Shown here: one piece after another, positions 1 through 8,737 of the stretch
Layout: each line of letters starts with the position of its first letter
Position numbering within the stretch: position 1 is the stretch's first letter
DNA from: Massilia atriviolacea
Lineage (GTDB): Bacteria; Pseudomonadota; Gammaproteobacteria; Burkholderiales; Burkholderiaceae_D
Length of the DNA: 64,000 nucleotides
Reading direction: 5' to 3'
NCBI RefSeq assembly: GCF_003953935.1
Contig: NZ_RXLQ01000002.1
Location: 124,001 to 188,000 of the forward strand
Program-made: the position numbers and the translations under genes
Notes under the pieces: model-generated
What the model was told of the DNA's origin: nothing
What the model saw: the letters and a program-made list of their open reading frames with translations, nothing else
Database searches by the model: none

Positions 1-1
1 G

Positions 2-37
2 CGCCTGCGCGAGCAGGCATGGAGCCTGTATGCGTAG
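2..37 (+). CDS. 3' end of an upstream aryl-polyene operon gene (partial)
   Basis: Only the last 11 codons are in the window, reading R-L-R-E-Q-A-W-S-L-Y-A and then TAG. The stop overlaps the start of the next gene by 8 bases, the tight coupling seen in the rest of this operon. In related aryl-polyene loci the gene before the thioesterase is an acyltransferase/glycosyltransferase or an ammonia-lyase-like gene, but the fragment is too short to tell which. The alternative is that it is not coding. Confidence 0.35.
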   Translation, partial: RLREQAWSLYA

Positions 38-464
38 GGGCGCGCCGCCGAGCCGCTGGTTCGCCGAGACGGAAATGCAGGTCCAGTTCTTCGACCTGGA
101 CCCGATGCAGATCGTCTGGCACGGTAACTATGTCAAGTACCTCGAAGTGGCGCGCTGCGCGCTGCTCGACAAGATCGATTACAACTACGAGCAGATGAAG
201 GCCTCCGGCTACGCCTGGCCGGTGATCGACATGAACCTGCGCTACATCGGGCCGGCCGTGTTCGGCCAGCGGCTGACCCTGCGCGCCGAAATCGTCGAAT
301 ACGAAAACCGCCTCAAGATCGATTACCTGATCGCCGACGCGGCCAGCGGCAAGCGCCTGAACCGCGCCAGCACCACCCAGGTCGCGGTCGATATCGCCAG
401 CGGCGAGATGTGCTTCATGTCGCCGCCCGTGCTGTTTGAAAAATTAGGAGTGACACCCGCATGA
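30..464 (+). CDS. 4HBT-family acyl-CoA/ACP thioesterase of the aryl-polyene operon
   Basis: A 144-residue single hotdog-fold thioesterase of the 4-hydroxybenzoyl-CoA/YbgC type. Residues 19-40 carry the family signature: Gln-Phe-Phe-Asp-Leu-Asp-Pro, then His-Gly-Asn-Tyr and a Glu in the following helix. The first Asp is the usual catalytic residue position. The size is normal for a one-domain thioesterase. It overlaps the LolA-like gene by 4 bases and precedes an exporter and fatty-acid-type synthases, so it probably releases or edits acyl chains during aryl-polyene assembly (ApeK position in E. coli naming). A start at Met16 in the same frame would also keep the whole fold. Confidence 0.85.
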   Translation: MRRGAPPSRWFAETEMQVQFFDLDPMQIVWHGNYVKYLEVARCALLDKIDYNYEQMKASGYAWPVIDMNLRYIGPAVFGQRLTLRAEIVEYENRLKIDYLIADAASGKRLNRASTTQVAVDIASGEMCFMSPPVLFEKLGVTPA

Positions 465-1063
465 AACGTCTGATGTTCGCCATCGCCATTGCCGCCTCCT
501 GCGCCAGCGCCAGCGCTGGCGCGCCGATCGCCAGGATCCAGTCGATGCTGGCCAAGCCGACCATGCTGTGCGGCCGCTTCGACCAGACCAAGCACCTGGC
601 CGGCATGAAAAAGCCGCTCGCCTCGCACGGGCGCTTTTGCGTCGTCGCCGGCAAGGGCGTCCTGTGGCGCACCCTCAAACCCTTCCCCAACACCTTGCGC
701 CTGACGCGCGACGAAATCGTCAGTTTCCAGGGCGAGCGCGTCGCGATGCGCCTGGAAGCGAAGCAGGAACCGACCGTGCGCATGATTAACAGCGTGCTGT
801 TCTCGCTGCTGTCGGGCGACCTGGGCCAGCTCGACACCCTGTTCGAAGTCGACGGCAGTGTCGACGGCGGCGCCTGGAACGTCGCCCTCAAGGCGCGCCA
901 GCCGGCGCTGGCCAAGGCCATCGGCGCCATCTCGCTCGACGGCGGCGCCTACGTGAAGAACATCCAGATCGCGGAAGCATCGGGCGACAAGACCTTCATC
1001 GTTTTCTCGGAAATCAAGACAGGCGAGGGCGCCATGGGACCTGACGAGGCGACGCTGCTGTGA
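461..1063 (+). CDS. LolA-like outer membrane lipoprotein carrier protein
   Basis: A 200-residue protein with an N-terminal Sec signal peptide (Met-Lys-Arg followed by an Ala-rich core, cleavage near residue 20). The mature part has the LolA-like pattern 'LCGRFDQTKHLAGMKKPLAS', which resembles the 'G.F.Q.K.....KPL.S.G.F' strand of LolA-related proteins. It lies between the thioesterase and the MMPL exporter, with 4-base overlaps on both sides. In aryl-polyene loci such proteins are thought to carry the lipid product across the periplasm. That role is inferred from family and context only. Confidence 0.8.
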   Translation: MKRLMFAIAIAASCASASAGAPIARIQSMLAKPTMLCGRFDQTKHLAGMKKPLASHGRFCVVAGKGVLWRTLKPFPNTLRLTRDEIVSFQGERVAMRLEAKQEPTVRMINSVLFSLLSGDLGQLDTLFEVDGSVDGGAWNVALKARQPALAKAIGAISLDGGAYVKNIQIAEASGDKTFIVFSEIKTGEGAMGPDEATLL

Positions 1064-3423
1064 ACATGGAAGTCAAGCGCCACAAGTGGCTGGCCTGGAC
1101 CTGGGCCCTGGTGGTGTGCGCCCTGCTGGGGCATAACGCCTACCTGTGGATGGTCCAGCGCATCGTGCCGGACACCGATATCCTGGCCCTGCTGCCGGTG
1201 CAGGAGCGCGACCGCGTGCTGCAGGAGTCGTTCACGCACATGGTGGACGCGGCGCAGCAGCGCGTGATCGTGCTGGTCGGCGCCGCCGACTGGCAGGACG
1301 CCAAGCGTGCGGCCGACGCCTACAATGCGGTGCTGGCCACCAGGCCGGGCGTGCTCGACGCGGTCAAGCTGTCCGACGAAACCCAGGGCGGCTGGCTGGC
1401 GCCGTTCCAGAAGCACAGCGTGGCCTTGCTGACCGCGCAGCAGGAAGCGCAGCTGCGCAGCGAAACGCCGCAATTCTGGACCGAGGCTTCGCTCGCCAAA
1501 CTCTACACCGCATTCTCGGGCCCGAAACTGGGAGCGTTCCGCGACGATCCGTTCGGCCTGTTCACCGGCTGGGTCCAGGAACGCGCGCAGGAAACCCCGG
1601 TGCGTCCGCGCGACGACAGGCTGTTCGTGGCCGACGGCGAGCGCCAGTATGTACTGATGCCGATGACGATGCGCGCGCCTGCATTCTCGATGACGGCCCA
1701 GCAAACCGTGGTGCCGCTGCTGGAACAGGCAAAGCAGGCGGCGCTCAATGCCGCGCCGCAGGCCAGGGTCATCACCGCCGGCGTGGTGCTGCATGCCTCC
1801 GCCGCCAGCAGCCAGGCCGAGGGCGAAATGTCGACCATCGGCGTCGGCTCGCTGGCCGGCATCGTGCTGCTGACCTGGTTCACCTTCCGCTCGCTGCGCC
1901 CGATCGCGCTGGTGCTGCTGTCGATCGGGATCGGTTTCCTCGGTTCGCTGTCGGTGTGCTGGCTGCTGTTCGGCCGCATCCACCTGCTCACCCTCGTATT
2001 CGGCGCAAGCCTGATCGGCGTGGCCCAGGACTACGGCATCTACTACCTGTGCAACCGCCTGAGCGCCGCTCCAGGCGAAGGCTCGGTGCCCCTGCTCAAG
2101 CGCCTGCTGCCTGGCCTTTGCCTGACCTTGCTGGCGGCGGTGATCGGCTACATGGGCCTGGGCTTCACGCCGTTCCCCGGCCTGCGCCACATGGCCGTGT
2201 TTTCCGCCACGGGACTGGTGTTCGCGTGGCTGACGGTGGTGTTCTGGTTCCCGCTGCTGGTCTCCGGCGGCACCCTGAAGACCGGCGCGCTGGGGCGGCG
2301 CTACGGCGCCACCCTGGCGCACTGGCCGCGCGCGCGCATGAATGCGCCGACCTTCGTCGTCGGGGCGCTGTTCGTGCTGCTGGCCGGTGCCGGCTGGTCG
2401 CGCCTGGGCGTCAACGACGACATCCGCTCCCTGCAAACGCCGCCCAGGCACCTGATCGACGACCAGATCAAACTCGGCAAGCTGCTCGACGCGCCGACGC
2501 CGGTGCAGTACTACCTGGTGCGCGGCGCCAGCGCCGAAGTCGTGCTCCAGCGCGAAGAGGCACTCAAGCGCCGCCTCGATCCGCTGATCGCGGCAAAGCG
2601 CATCGGCGGCTACCAGGCCATGTCGAACTGGGTGCCCTCGGCGCGCACCCAGACCGAACGGCGCGCTCTGGTCGAGAGCAAATTGCTGGCGCCTGGCGGC
2701 CCGCTCGACGCGGTGGCCAAGGCCATCGACGAAGACAGCGCCTGGGTGGCCGCCACGCGTGCGCACCTGATGGCGCCGCGCGCGCCGCTCACGCCTGAAG
2801 AATTCCTCAAGACGCCGCCGAGCGAACCATGGCGCCACCTGTGGCTGGGCGAGATCGAGGGCGTGCACGCCAGCATCGTCGCGCTGCGCGGCATGAGCAT
2901 GGCCGCGCTGCCCGACCTGCGCAAGGCCGGGGAGGGCATGGAAGGCGTGCAGTGGGTCGACAAGGTGGCCGAGATTTCGTCGGTGCTGGGCCGCTACCGC
3001 GCCTACATGGGCTGGGCGGTACTGGCCGCGTACGCGGTGGTGTTTGCGCTGCTGTATCCGCGCTACCGGGGCAACGCCTGGCGCGTCCTGGCGCCGACCG
3101 CGGTGGCCAGCATCGCCACCCTCGGCGTGCTGGGCCTGGCCGGCCAGCCGCTGCAGCTGTTCCATGTGCTCGCGCTGATGCTGCTGCTCGGGGTGGTGGT
3201 CGACTACGGCATCTTCATGCAGGAGCATCCCGGCCTGCGCGATACGGCGCCATGGCTGGCCGTCGGCCTGTCGGCCGCGAATACGATTCTCGCTTTCGGC
3301 CTGCTTGGCCTGAGCCGCACCCCGGCCCTGCAGGCCTTCGGGCTGACCATGCTGATCGGGACCACGCTCGCGTGGCTGCTGGTCCCCTGTTTTGCCAATA
3401 CCAAGGAAAAAGCCCATGCATGA
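1060..3423 (+). CDS. MMPL/RND-type exporter of the aryl-polyene operon
   Basis: A 787-residue inner-membrane transporter with the RND/MMPL plan: TM1 near residues 10-30, a periplasmic loop to about 255, five or six TM helices (about 255-420), a second periplasmic loop and a second TM bundle (about 650-780). Intramembrane patterns such as 'FGASLIGVAQDYGIYYL' and 'LLLGVVVDYGIFMQ' place an Asp-Tyr-Gly in each bundle, the expected proton-relay position. Translation starts at GTG, whose last two bases overlap the previous stop; an ATG lies two codons on. It is the ApeM-type pump presumed to export the aryl-polyene lipid. Confidence 0.88.
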   Translation: MNMEVKRHKWLAWTWALVVCALLGHNAYLWMVQRIVPDTDILALLPVQERDRVLQESFTHMVDAAQQRVIVLVGAADWQDAKRAADAYNAVLATRPGVLDAVKLSDETQGGWLAPFQKHSVALLTAQQEAQLRSETPQFWTEASLAKLYTAFSGPKLGAFRDDPFGLFTGWVQERAQETPVRPRDDRLFVADGERQYVLMPMTMRAPAFSMTAQQTVVPLLEQAKQAALNAAPQARVITAGVVLHASAASSQAEGEMSTIGVGSLAGIVLLTWFTFRSLRPIALVLLSIGIGFLGSLSVCWLLFGRIHLLTLVFGASLIGVAQDYGIYYLCNRLSAAPGEGSVPLLKRLLPGLCLTLLAAVIGYMGLGFTPFPGLRHMAVFSATGLVFAWLTVVFWFPLLVSGGTLKTGALGRRYGATLAHWPRARMNAPTFVVGALFVLLAGAGWSRLGVNDDIRSLQTPPRHLIDDQIKLGKLLDAPTPVQYYLVRGASAEVVLQREEALKRRLDPLIAAKRIGGYQAMSNWVPSARTQTERRALVESKLLAPGGPLDAVAKAIDEDSAWVAATRAHLMAPRAPLTPEEFLKTPPSEPWRHLWLGEIEGVHASIVALRGMSMAALPDLRKAGEGMEGVQWVDKVAEISSVLGRYRAYMGWAVLAAYAVVFALLYPRYRGNAWRVLAPTAVASIATLGVLGLAGQPLQLFHVLALMLLLGVVVDYGIFMQEHPGLRDTAPWLAVGLSAANTILAFGLLGLSRTPALQAFGLTMLIGTTLAWLLVPCFANTKEKAHA

Positions 3424-3970
3424 CCGTCTTCGTTTAACAGCGCCACTGCTGGCGGTGCTCCTGGCGGCGCTGCTGGCCGCCTGCGGCACGCCGCCGGCGC
3501 CGCTCGCGCGACTCGGCATCAAGCTCGCGCCGCAAGCGCTGGAGTCGACCATCAGCGTGCAGCAGCACCTGAAGGTCGAGCGCAAGGGCCGCATCGACGA
3601 ACTCGATGCGGCGGTCGAAGTCGATCCGCAGCAGGTGCAGATGGTCGGTCTGGCCTTCGGCCAGCGCGTCCTGAGCCTGAACTACGACGGCAAGGAACTG
3701 AGCTCCTGGCGCCACATGATGCTGCCCAAGCAGGTGCGCGCCGAAGACGTGCTGGAGGACATGCAGCTGACCCTGTGGCCGGCCGAGGCGATTGCGCGCA
3801 GCCTGCCGCAGGGCTGGCGCATCGAAGACGAAGGCCTGCGCCGCACCCTGACCCTCGACGGCGCGGTGGTGGCCAAGATTAGCTACTCGCAGATGCCGCG
3901 CTGGAGCGGCACTGTCATCCTCGACAACCTGCGTTACGATTACCGCCTGACCATCGAGTCGGCGCCTTAA
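3416..3970 (+). CDS. DUF3261 family lipoprotein
   Basis: A 184-residue predicted outer-membrane lipoprotein. The N-terminus has a hydrophobic signal and the lipobox Leu-Ala-Ala-Cys, with the acylated Cys near residue 23. The mature domain reads as beta-rich, for example 'VQMVGLAFGQRVLSLNYDGK', as expected for DUF3261. The ATG chosen overlaps the exporter stop by 8 bases and puts the signal peptide at the true N-terminus; a longer in-frame start 8 codons upstream would spoil it. In aryl-polyene loci this family (ApeN position) is thought to help insert the product in the outer membrane, which is unproven. Confidence 0.85.
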   Translation: MHDRLRLTAPLLAVLLAALLAACGTPPAPLARLGIKLAPQALESTISVQQHLKVERKGRIDELDAAVEVDPQQVQMVGLAFGQRVLSLNYDGKELSSWRHMMLPKQVRAEDVLEDMQLTLWPAEAIARSLPQGWRIEDEGLRRTLTLDGAVVAKISYSQMPRWSGTVILDNLRYDYRLTIESAP

Positions 3971-3974
3971 GACT

Positions 3975-5156
3975 ATGAAGCTGTTTCTAAACGAATGCGG
4001 GATCGTCTGCGCGCTGGGCGATTCGCACGCTGAGATCAAACGCCGCCTGTTCGCCGGCGAAAGCGGCATTGCGCCGACCGAGGCCTGGTCGCCGGGACGC
4101 ACGCTGCCGCTCGGACGCGTGCTGACCGGCCTGCCCGACGGCGCCGCGCTGCCGCTCGGCCAGCGCAGCCGCAACAACCGGCTGGCCCTGGCCGCGCTGG
4201 CGCAGATCCGCGCCGCCGTCGACGCCGCCGTGGCGCGCTACGGCGCCAGCCGCATCGGCATCGTGATCGGCACCAGCACCTCGGGCATCGCCGAAACCGA
4301 AGCGGCGCTGCAGGCGCACTTTGCGGGTGCGTCGCTGCCGCCCGATTTCCATTACGCGCAGCAGGAAATGGGCTCGCCCGCCGCCATGCTGGCCCATGAG
4401 CTGAAGGTCTCCGGCCCGGCCTACGCCCATTCGAGCGCCTGCGCGTCCGGCGCCAAGGCCATGGCCAGCGCCGCGCGCCTGATCCGCATGGGGCTGTGCG
4501 ACGCCGTCCTCAGCGGCGGCGTGGACACCCTGTGCGGCTTTACGGTGGCCGGCTTCTCGGCGCTCGAATCGGTCAGCGCGGCGCGCTGCAATCCCCTCAG
4601 CGCGAACCGTGGCGGTATCAATATCGGCGAAGGCGCCGCCCTGTTCCTGATGACGCGCGAGCCGGCGGCCGTGGCGCTGTGCGGCTGGGGCGAAGCCTCG
4701 GACGGCCATCACATGTCGGCGCCCGATCCGGCCGGCAGCGGCGCGCGCCTGGCGATCGCCGAAGCGCTGGGGCGCGCCGGCGTCGAACCGGCGCAGATCG
4801 ATTACATCAACCTGCACGGCACCGCCACCATCCAGAACGACGCGATGGAGTCGCGCGTGGTGCACGAGCTGTTCGGCGCCGCGGTGCCGGTCAGTTCCAC
4901 CAAAGGCTACACCGGCCACGCGCTCGGCGCGGCGGCCGCGCTGGAAGCGGCCCTGATCTGGATGGCCATGCAGATTGACAATCCGGAGGGCTTGCTGCCG
5001 CCGCAGTTGTGGGACGGCGTGCCCGATCCGGCGCTGCCGGCCCTGAACGTGGTGGCGCCCGGCGCGCGCCTCGGGCGTCCGCTCGACTGGGCGCTGAGTA
5101 ACTCGTTCGCCTTCGGCGGCTCGAACGCCACCCTGATCCTGGGACGGACCCGATGA
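3975..5156 (+). CDS. Beta-ketoacyl-ACP synthase (aryl-polyene, ApeO-type)
   Basis: A 393-residue FabF/FabB-fold condensing enzyme. The catalytic triad is intact: Cys156 in 'SSACASGAK', His281 in 'NLHGTAT' and His315 in 'GYTGHALGAAAALEAAL'. It should carry out decarboxylative Claisen condensation with malonyl-ACP. The gene starts four bases after the lipoprotein gene and overlaps the dehydratase by 4 bases. With the second synthase at 6370 it gives the two-KS arrangement of aryl-polyene loci. The N-terminus is shorter than FabF and begins 'MKLFLNECGIVCALGD'. Confidence 0.9.
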   Translation: MKLFLNECGIVCALGDSHAEIKRRLFAGESGIAPTEAWSPGRTLPLGRVLTGLPDGAALPLGQRSRNNRLALAALAQIRAAVDAAVARYGASRIGIVIGTSTSGIAETEAALQAHFAGASLPPDFHYAQQEMGSPAAMLAHELKVSGPAYAHSSACASGAKAMASAARLIRMGLCDAVLSGGVDTLCGFTVAGFSALESVSAARCNPLSANRGGINIGEGAALFLMTREPAAVALCGWGEASDGHHMSAPDPAGSGARLAIAEALGRAGVEPAQIDYINLHGTATIQNDAMESRVVHELFGAAVPVSSTKGYTGHALGAAAALEAALIWMAMQIDNPEGLLPPQLWDGVPDPALPALNVVAPGARLGRPLDWALSNSFAFGGSNATLILGRTR

Positions 5157-5629
5157 ACAGCGACAGCTTCCCCGACATCCGCGCGCTGGTCCCGCACGAA
5201 GGCGAGATGGTCTTCCTCGACCGCGTGGTCACCGCCGGCACCAGCACCCTGTGCGCCGAAGTGACCATCGGCCAGCACAGCGTATTTTTCGACGCTGCCG
5301 GCGCCGAGCCGGGCGTCGGTTCCTGGGTCGGCATCGAGTACATGGCGCAGGCCATCGCGGCCCATGCCGGCTTCCTGGCGCGCCTGCGCGGCGACGCCGT
5401 GCGCGTCGGCTTTCTGCTCGGCGCGCGCCGCTACACGGCCAATGTGCCCCTGTTCGCGCTGGGCAGCGTGCTGCACGTGCATGTCCAGCACGTGCTGCAG
5501 GGCGAGAACGGCCTGGGCGCGTTCGACTGCCGCATCGACGATGGCGCGACCGCCGCGACCCTGGCCAGCGCCACCATCACGGTCTTCCAGCCCGATAACG
5601 TTAACGAATTTTTGCAGCGGAGTTTTTAA
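5153..5629 (+). CDS. 3-hydroxyacyl-ACP dehydratase, hotdog fold (ApeP-type)
   Basis: A 158-residue protein related to FabZ/FabA. The N-terminal segment 'IRALVPHEGEMVFLDRVV' has the Pro-His...Met...Leu-Asp-Arg-Val pattern of aryl-polyene dehydratases, and a central helix follows ('GIEYMAQAIAAHAGFLAR', residues about 62-80) where the second active-site residue normally lies. Together with the ketoreductase encoded directly after it, it would form each conjugated double bond. It overlaps the upstream synthase by 4 bases and abuts the next gene with no gap. Confidence 0.85.
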   Translation: MNSDSFPDIRALVPHEGEMVFLDRVVTAGTSTLCAEVTIGQHSVFFDAAGAEPGVGSWVGIEYMAQAIAAHAGFLARLRGDAVRVGFLLGARRYTANVPLFALGSVLHVHVQHVLQGENGLGAFDCRIDDGATAATLASATITVFQPDNVNEFLQRSF

Positions 5630-6373
5630 ATGAGTAGCCAGAGCAGTATCAACGAGACAGTATTGGTGACGGGTTCCTCGCGCGGCATCGGCAAGGCCAT
5701 CGCGCTGCGCCTGGCGCGCGACGGCTACGATATCGTCGTTCATTGCCGCAGCCAGCGCGCCGAGGCCGACGCGGTCGCGCGCGAGATCGAGGCCATGGGC
5801 CGCAAGGCGCGCGTGCTGCAGTTCGACATCGGCGAGCGCGCGGCGGTAGCGGCCGCGCTGCTGGCCGACATCGAACAGCATGGCTGCTACTACGGCGTGG
5901 TGTGCAATGCCGGCGTGGCGCGCGACAATGCCTTTCCGGCCATGAGCGGCGAGGACTGGGACATCGTCCTCAAGACCAACCTCGATGGCTTCTACAACGT
6001 GCTCAATCCCCTGGTCATGCCGATGGTCCAGCGCAGGAAACCCGGCCGCATCGTCACCATGGCCTCGGTCTCCGGCCTGGCCGGCAATCGCGGGCAGGTC
6101 AACTACAGCGCCGCCAAGGCCGGCATCATCGGCGCCACCAAGGCGCTGGCGGTCGAACTGGCCAAGCGCGCGATCACCGTCAACTGCGTCGCGCCCGGCC
6201 TGATCGAGACCGACATGATCGGCGACGTGCCGCTGGAAGAAGCGCTCAAGATGATTCCCGCCAAACGCATCGGCAAGCCCGAGGAAGTGGCGGCGGCGGT
6301 CAGTTTCCTGGTCGGCGCCGACGCCTCGTACGTCACGCGCCAGGTTATCAGTGTCAACGGAGGCATGGTATGA
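5630..6373 (+). CDS. 3-ketoacyl-ACP reductase, SDR family (FabG-like, ApeQ-type)
   Basis: A 247-residue classical short-chain dehydrogenase. It has the Gly-rich cofactor motif 'GSSRGIGKAIALRL' near residues 16-29, the Asn-Ala-Gly strand end ('VVCNAGVARDNAF') and the Tyr-Ser-Ala-Ala-Lys catalytic motif with a preceding Ser. This is the NADPH-type FabG layout. The gene begins directly after the dehydratase stop and overlaps the second ketosynthase by the ATGA junction. It reduces the beta-keto intermediate during polyene chain growth. Confidence 0.92.
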   Translation: MSSQSSINETVLVTGSSRGIGKAIALRLARDGYDIVVHCRSQRAEADAVAREIEAMGRKARVLQFDIGERAAVAAALLADIEQHGCYYGVVCNAGVARDNAFPAMSGEDWDIVLKTNLDGFYNVLNPLVMPMVQRRKPGRIVTMASVSGLAGNRGQVNYSAAKAGIIGATKALAVELAKRAITVNCVAPGLIETDMIGDVPLEEALKMIPAKRIGKPEEVAAAVSFLVGADASYVTRQVISVNGGMV

Positions 6374-7599
6374 AGCGGCGCGTGGTCGTCACCGGCATGG
6401 CCGGCATCAGCCCCCTGGGCAACGACTGGGCCGCGATCCGCACGCGCCTGGGCGAGTACCGCAACGCCATCGTGCCGATGGGCGAGTGGGCCGACTACGA
6501 AGGCCTCAATACCAAGCTGGGCGCGCCGGCCGCGCCGTTCGACCTGGGCGAGCGCTTTCACCGCAAGGCGATCCGCAGCATGGGGCGCGTGGCGCTGATG
6601 GCCACGCGCGCCAGCGAAATGGCGCTCGAGCACGCCGGCCTGCTGGAGCATCCGCTGCTCAAGAGCGGGCGCATGGGCGTGTCCTTCGGTTCGTCCGCCG
6701 GCACCCCGAGCGCGATCGGCGACTTCGGCCGCATGATGGAAGAGCGCAGCACGCGCGGCATCAACGCCACCACCTACATCAAGATGATGGCGCATACGGC
6801 GCCGGTCAATATCGGCGTGTTCTTCGGTTTGACCGGACGCGTGATCACCACCTCGTCGGCCTGCACCTCGGGCAGCCAGGGCATCGGCTACGCGTATGAG
6901 GCGATCCGCAACGGCCAGCAAACGGCCATGGTCGCCGGCGGCGCCGAGGAATTGTGCGCCACCGAAGCGGCGGTGTTCGACACCCTGTTCGCCACCAGCA
7001 CCCGCAACGACATGCCGGCCACCACCCCGCGCCCTTTCGACGGTGCGCGCGACGGCCTGGTGATCGGCGAGGGCGCCGGCTGCCTGATCCTGGAAGAGAT
7101 GGAGCATGCGCTCGCGCGCGGCGCCGCCATCCACGCGGAGCTGGTCGGTTTCGGCACCAACAGCGACGGCTGCCACGTCACCCAGCCGAATGCGGCGACC
7201 ATGAAGGTGGCGATGCAGCTGGCCCTGGACGACGCCGGCCTGGCGCCCGCCGCCATCGGCTACGTGAATGCGCACGGCACCGCGACCGAGCAGGGCGACA
7301 TCGCCGAATCGCAGGCCACGGCGGAGATGTTCGGCGCGCGCGTGCCGTTCAGTTCACTGAAAAGCTATATGGGCCACACCCTGGGCGCCTGCGGCGCGCT
7401 GGAAGCGTGGATCAGCATCGAGATGATGCGCGAAGGCTGGTTTGCGCCGACCATCAACCTGGAGCAGGTCGATGCGCGCTGCGCGCCGCTCGACTACATC
7501 CACGGCGAGGGGCGGCGCATCGACACCGACTACATCATGAGCAACAATTTTGCGTTCGGCGGCATTAACACGTCGCTGATTTTTAAGAAGTATGGCTAA
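6370..7599 (+). CDS. Second beta-ketoacyl-ACP synthase (FabF-like, ApeR-type)
   Basis: A 409-residue condensing enzyme starting at the ATG that overlaps the ketoreductase stop. Cys165 ('SSACTSGSQ'), His302 ('NAHGTATEQGD') and His336 ('SYMGHTLGACGALEAW') form a complete Cys-His-His active site, so this copy should also be active and not a chain-length-factor subunit. An open frame continues far upstream but runs through the ketoreductase in another frame and is not used. It is the last biosynthetic gene of the aryl-polyene operon here. Confidence 0.92.
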   Translation: MKRRVVVTGMAGISPLGNDWAAIRTRLGEYRNAIVPMGEWADYEGLNTKLGAPAAPFDLGERFHRKAIRSMGRVALMATRASEMALEHAGLLEHPLLKSGRMGVSFGSSAGTPSAIGDFGRMMEERSTRGINATTYIKMMAHTAPVNIGVFFGLTGRVITTSSACTSGSQGIGYAYEAIRNGQQTAMVAGGAEELCATEAAVFDTLFATSTRNDMPATTPRPFDGARDGLVIGEGAGCLILEEMEHALARGAAIHAELVGFGTNSDGCHVTQPNAATMKVAMQLALDDAGLAPAAIGYVNAHGTATEQGDIAESQATAEMFGARVPFSSLKSYMGHTLGACGALEAWISIEMMREGWFAPTINLEQVDARCAPLDYIHGEGRRIDTDYIMSNNFAFGGINTSLIFKKYG

Positions 7600-7616
7600 C
7601 CTGGAGATATAAACGA

Positions 7617-8069
7617 ATGAAAAAAATCCTCTCGACGATGGCAGTTCTCGCAGCAATCGGCAGCGCATTGCCTGCGCACGCGGCCGACAAGAAGGTCATG
7701 ATGCCGATCGCCGGCGCGATGGAAGACAATGGCGCCAAGGAGCGCCTGGGCGACTCCATCAAGTTCTATTTCGGCACGCAGAAGACGCCGAAGGTCCTGG
7801 AAAAGCGCGGTTCCGACCAGACCAGCCAGAAAACCAATGCCTTCGCCAAGAGCGACCAGGCGGTGTGCCACTGGGCCTTCCTGTCGGCCATGCTGGCCTT
7901 GCAGAAGCGCGCACAGGAAGTCGGCGCCGACGCGGTGATCAACATCACCAGCAACTACAAGAACATCCCGTATTCGAGCGAGACCGATTTTGAATGCCAC
8001 GTCGGCAATGTGGTCGGCGGCGTCGCCCTGAAAGGCGACTTCGTGCGCCTGGCAGGCGGCAAGAAGTAA
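7617..8069 (+). CDS. Small secreted protein following the aryl-polyene genes
   Basis: A 150-residue protein with a clear Sec signal (cleavage after 'ALPAHA', near residue 22). The mature part contains a Cys-His-Trp motif ('DQAVCHWAFLSAML', near residue 84), the stretch 'AQEVGADAVINITSNY' and a second Cys ('DFECHVGNVVGG'). Similar proteins next to aryl-polyene genes are often labelled 'excinuclease ATPase subunit', but nothing here looks like an ATPase and that label appears to be a misannotation. The start follows a GGAG site 17 bases after the ketosynthase stop, so it is probably in the same operon. Function unknown. Confidence 0.75.
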   Translation: MKKILSTMAVLAAIGSALPAHAADKKVMMPIAGAMEDNGAKERLGDSIKFYFGTQKTPKVLEKRGSDQTSQKTNAFAKSDQAVCHWAFLSAMLALQKRAQEVGADAVINITSNYKNIPYSSETDFECHVGNVVGGVALKGDFVRLAGGKK

Positions 8070-8082
8070 TACCGCAGCATGC

Positions 8083-8109
8083 AGCGCGGCCTGGAGCCCA
8101 GGCCGCGCT
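8083..8109. terminator. Hairpin between convergent genes
   Basis: An 11-bp perfect GC-rich stem (arms 8083-8093 and 8099-8109, 5-base loop) fills the gap between the converging genes that end at 8069 and 8115. There is no long T tract on either side, so termination is inferred from position and stem strength. Confidence 0.55.
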
Positions 8110-8114
8110 CGCCA

Positions 8115-8549
8115 TCAGGATCCCGCCATGCGCGGGAACAGCTGGTCGACCAGCTCCGTGATTTTCTTTTCGGCCCCGATGAACTTGCCCATGTTGCCGC
8201 CGCCGCGCGTCGCATCGTAGGTGGCTTTGCCGGACGGCTTGCCGTTCTTGTAGACGATGATGTCGGCATACGACATGTACATCGCCAGGTCCCAGCGCCA
8301 GCTCGCCGTGTAGGTCGAGGTGACCGGGCACGCGATGAGCGAGGCGTCGGTGGCCAGGCGCTTGACCTCGTATCCCTTGTTGCTCAAGGCATTCTCGTAG
8401 GCGTCGAGGAAGGTCGCGCGCACGTTGCCGTTCTGGACGATGCACACCGTCTTGCTGTCGAAGCGCTCGACCGGCTTGACGTTCTGGTGGATGGCGCAGC
8501 CGCTCAGGGCGAACAGGGCGAGGGAGATTCCGGCGATTTTGGCGATCAT
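8115..8549 (-). CDS. Small lipoprotein, Sbal_3080-like
   Basis: A 144-residue predicted lipoprotein: hydrophobic signal followed by the lipobox Leu-Ser-Gly-Cys with the acylated Cys near residue 18. The mature sequence begins 'AIHQNVKPVERF' and contains 'CIVQNGNVRATFLDAYENAL' and 'WRWDLAMYMSYADIIVYKNG'. This matches what I recall of the Sbal_3080 lipoprotein family, whose function is unknown. It converges on the aryl-polyene operon and diverges from the chemoreceptor gene across 188 bases. Confidence 0.7.
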   Translation of the reverse strand: MIAKIAGISLALFALSGCAIHQNVKPVERFDSKTVCIVQNGNVRATFLDAYENALSNKGYEVKRLATDASLIACPVTSTYTASWRWDLAMYMSYADIIVYKNGKPSGKATYDATRGGGNMGKFIGAEKKITELVDQLFPRMAGS

Positions 8550-8737
8550 GTAGTTTCCAAATGGAAATTAAAGCCGCACTATATCATTCTGTTTCCGCGT
8601 AAACATATCTATTCCAGTAAAAACCAAGACTCGGTCAGCCAAACCTCAAAAAGCAACGCCTATTCGGGAATTATTCGACATGGATCACTACGGGGCATAG
8701 AATCCACAGTTGTCCATCGGAAACTAAAGAGGCCGCC

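Noticed and set aside
949-3594. 881-codon open frame on the minus strand opposite the MMPL exporter
   Set aside because: Same antisense artefact; the plus-strand exporter is supported by TM pattern and operon overlaps.
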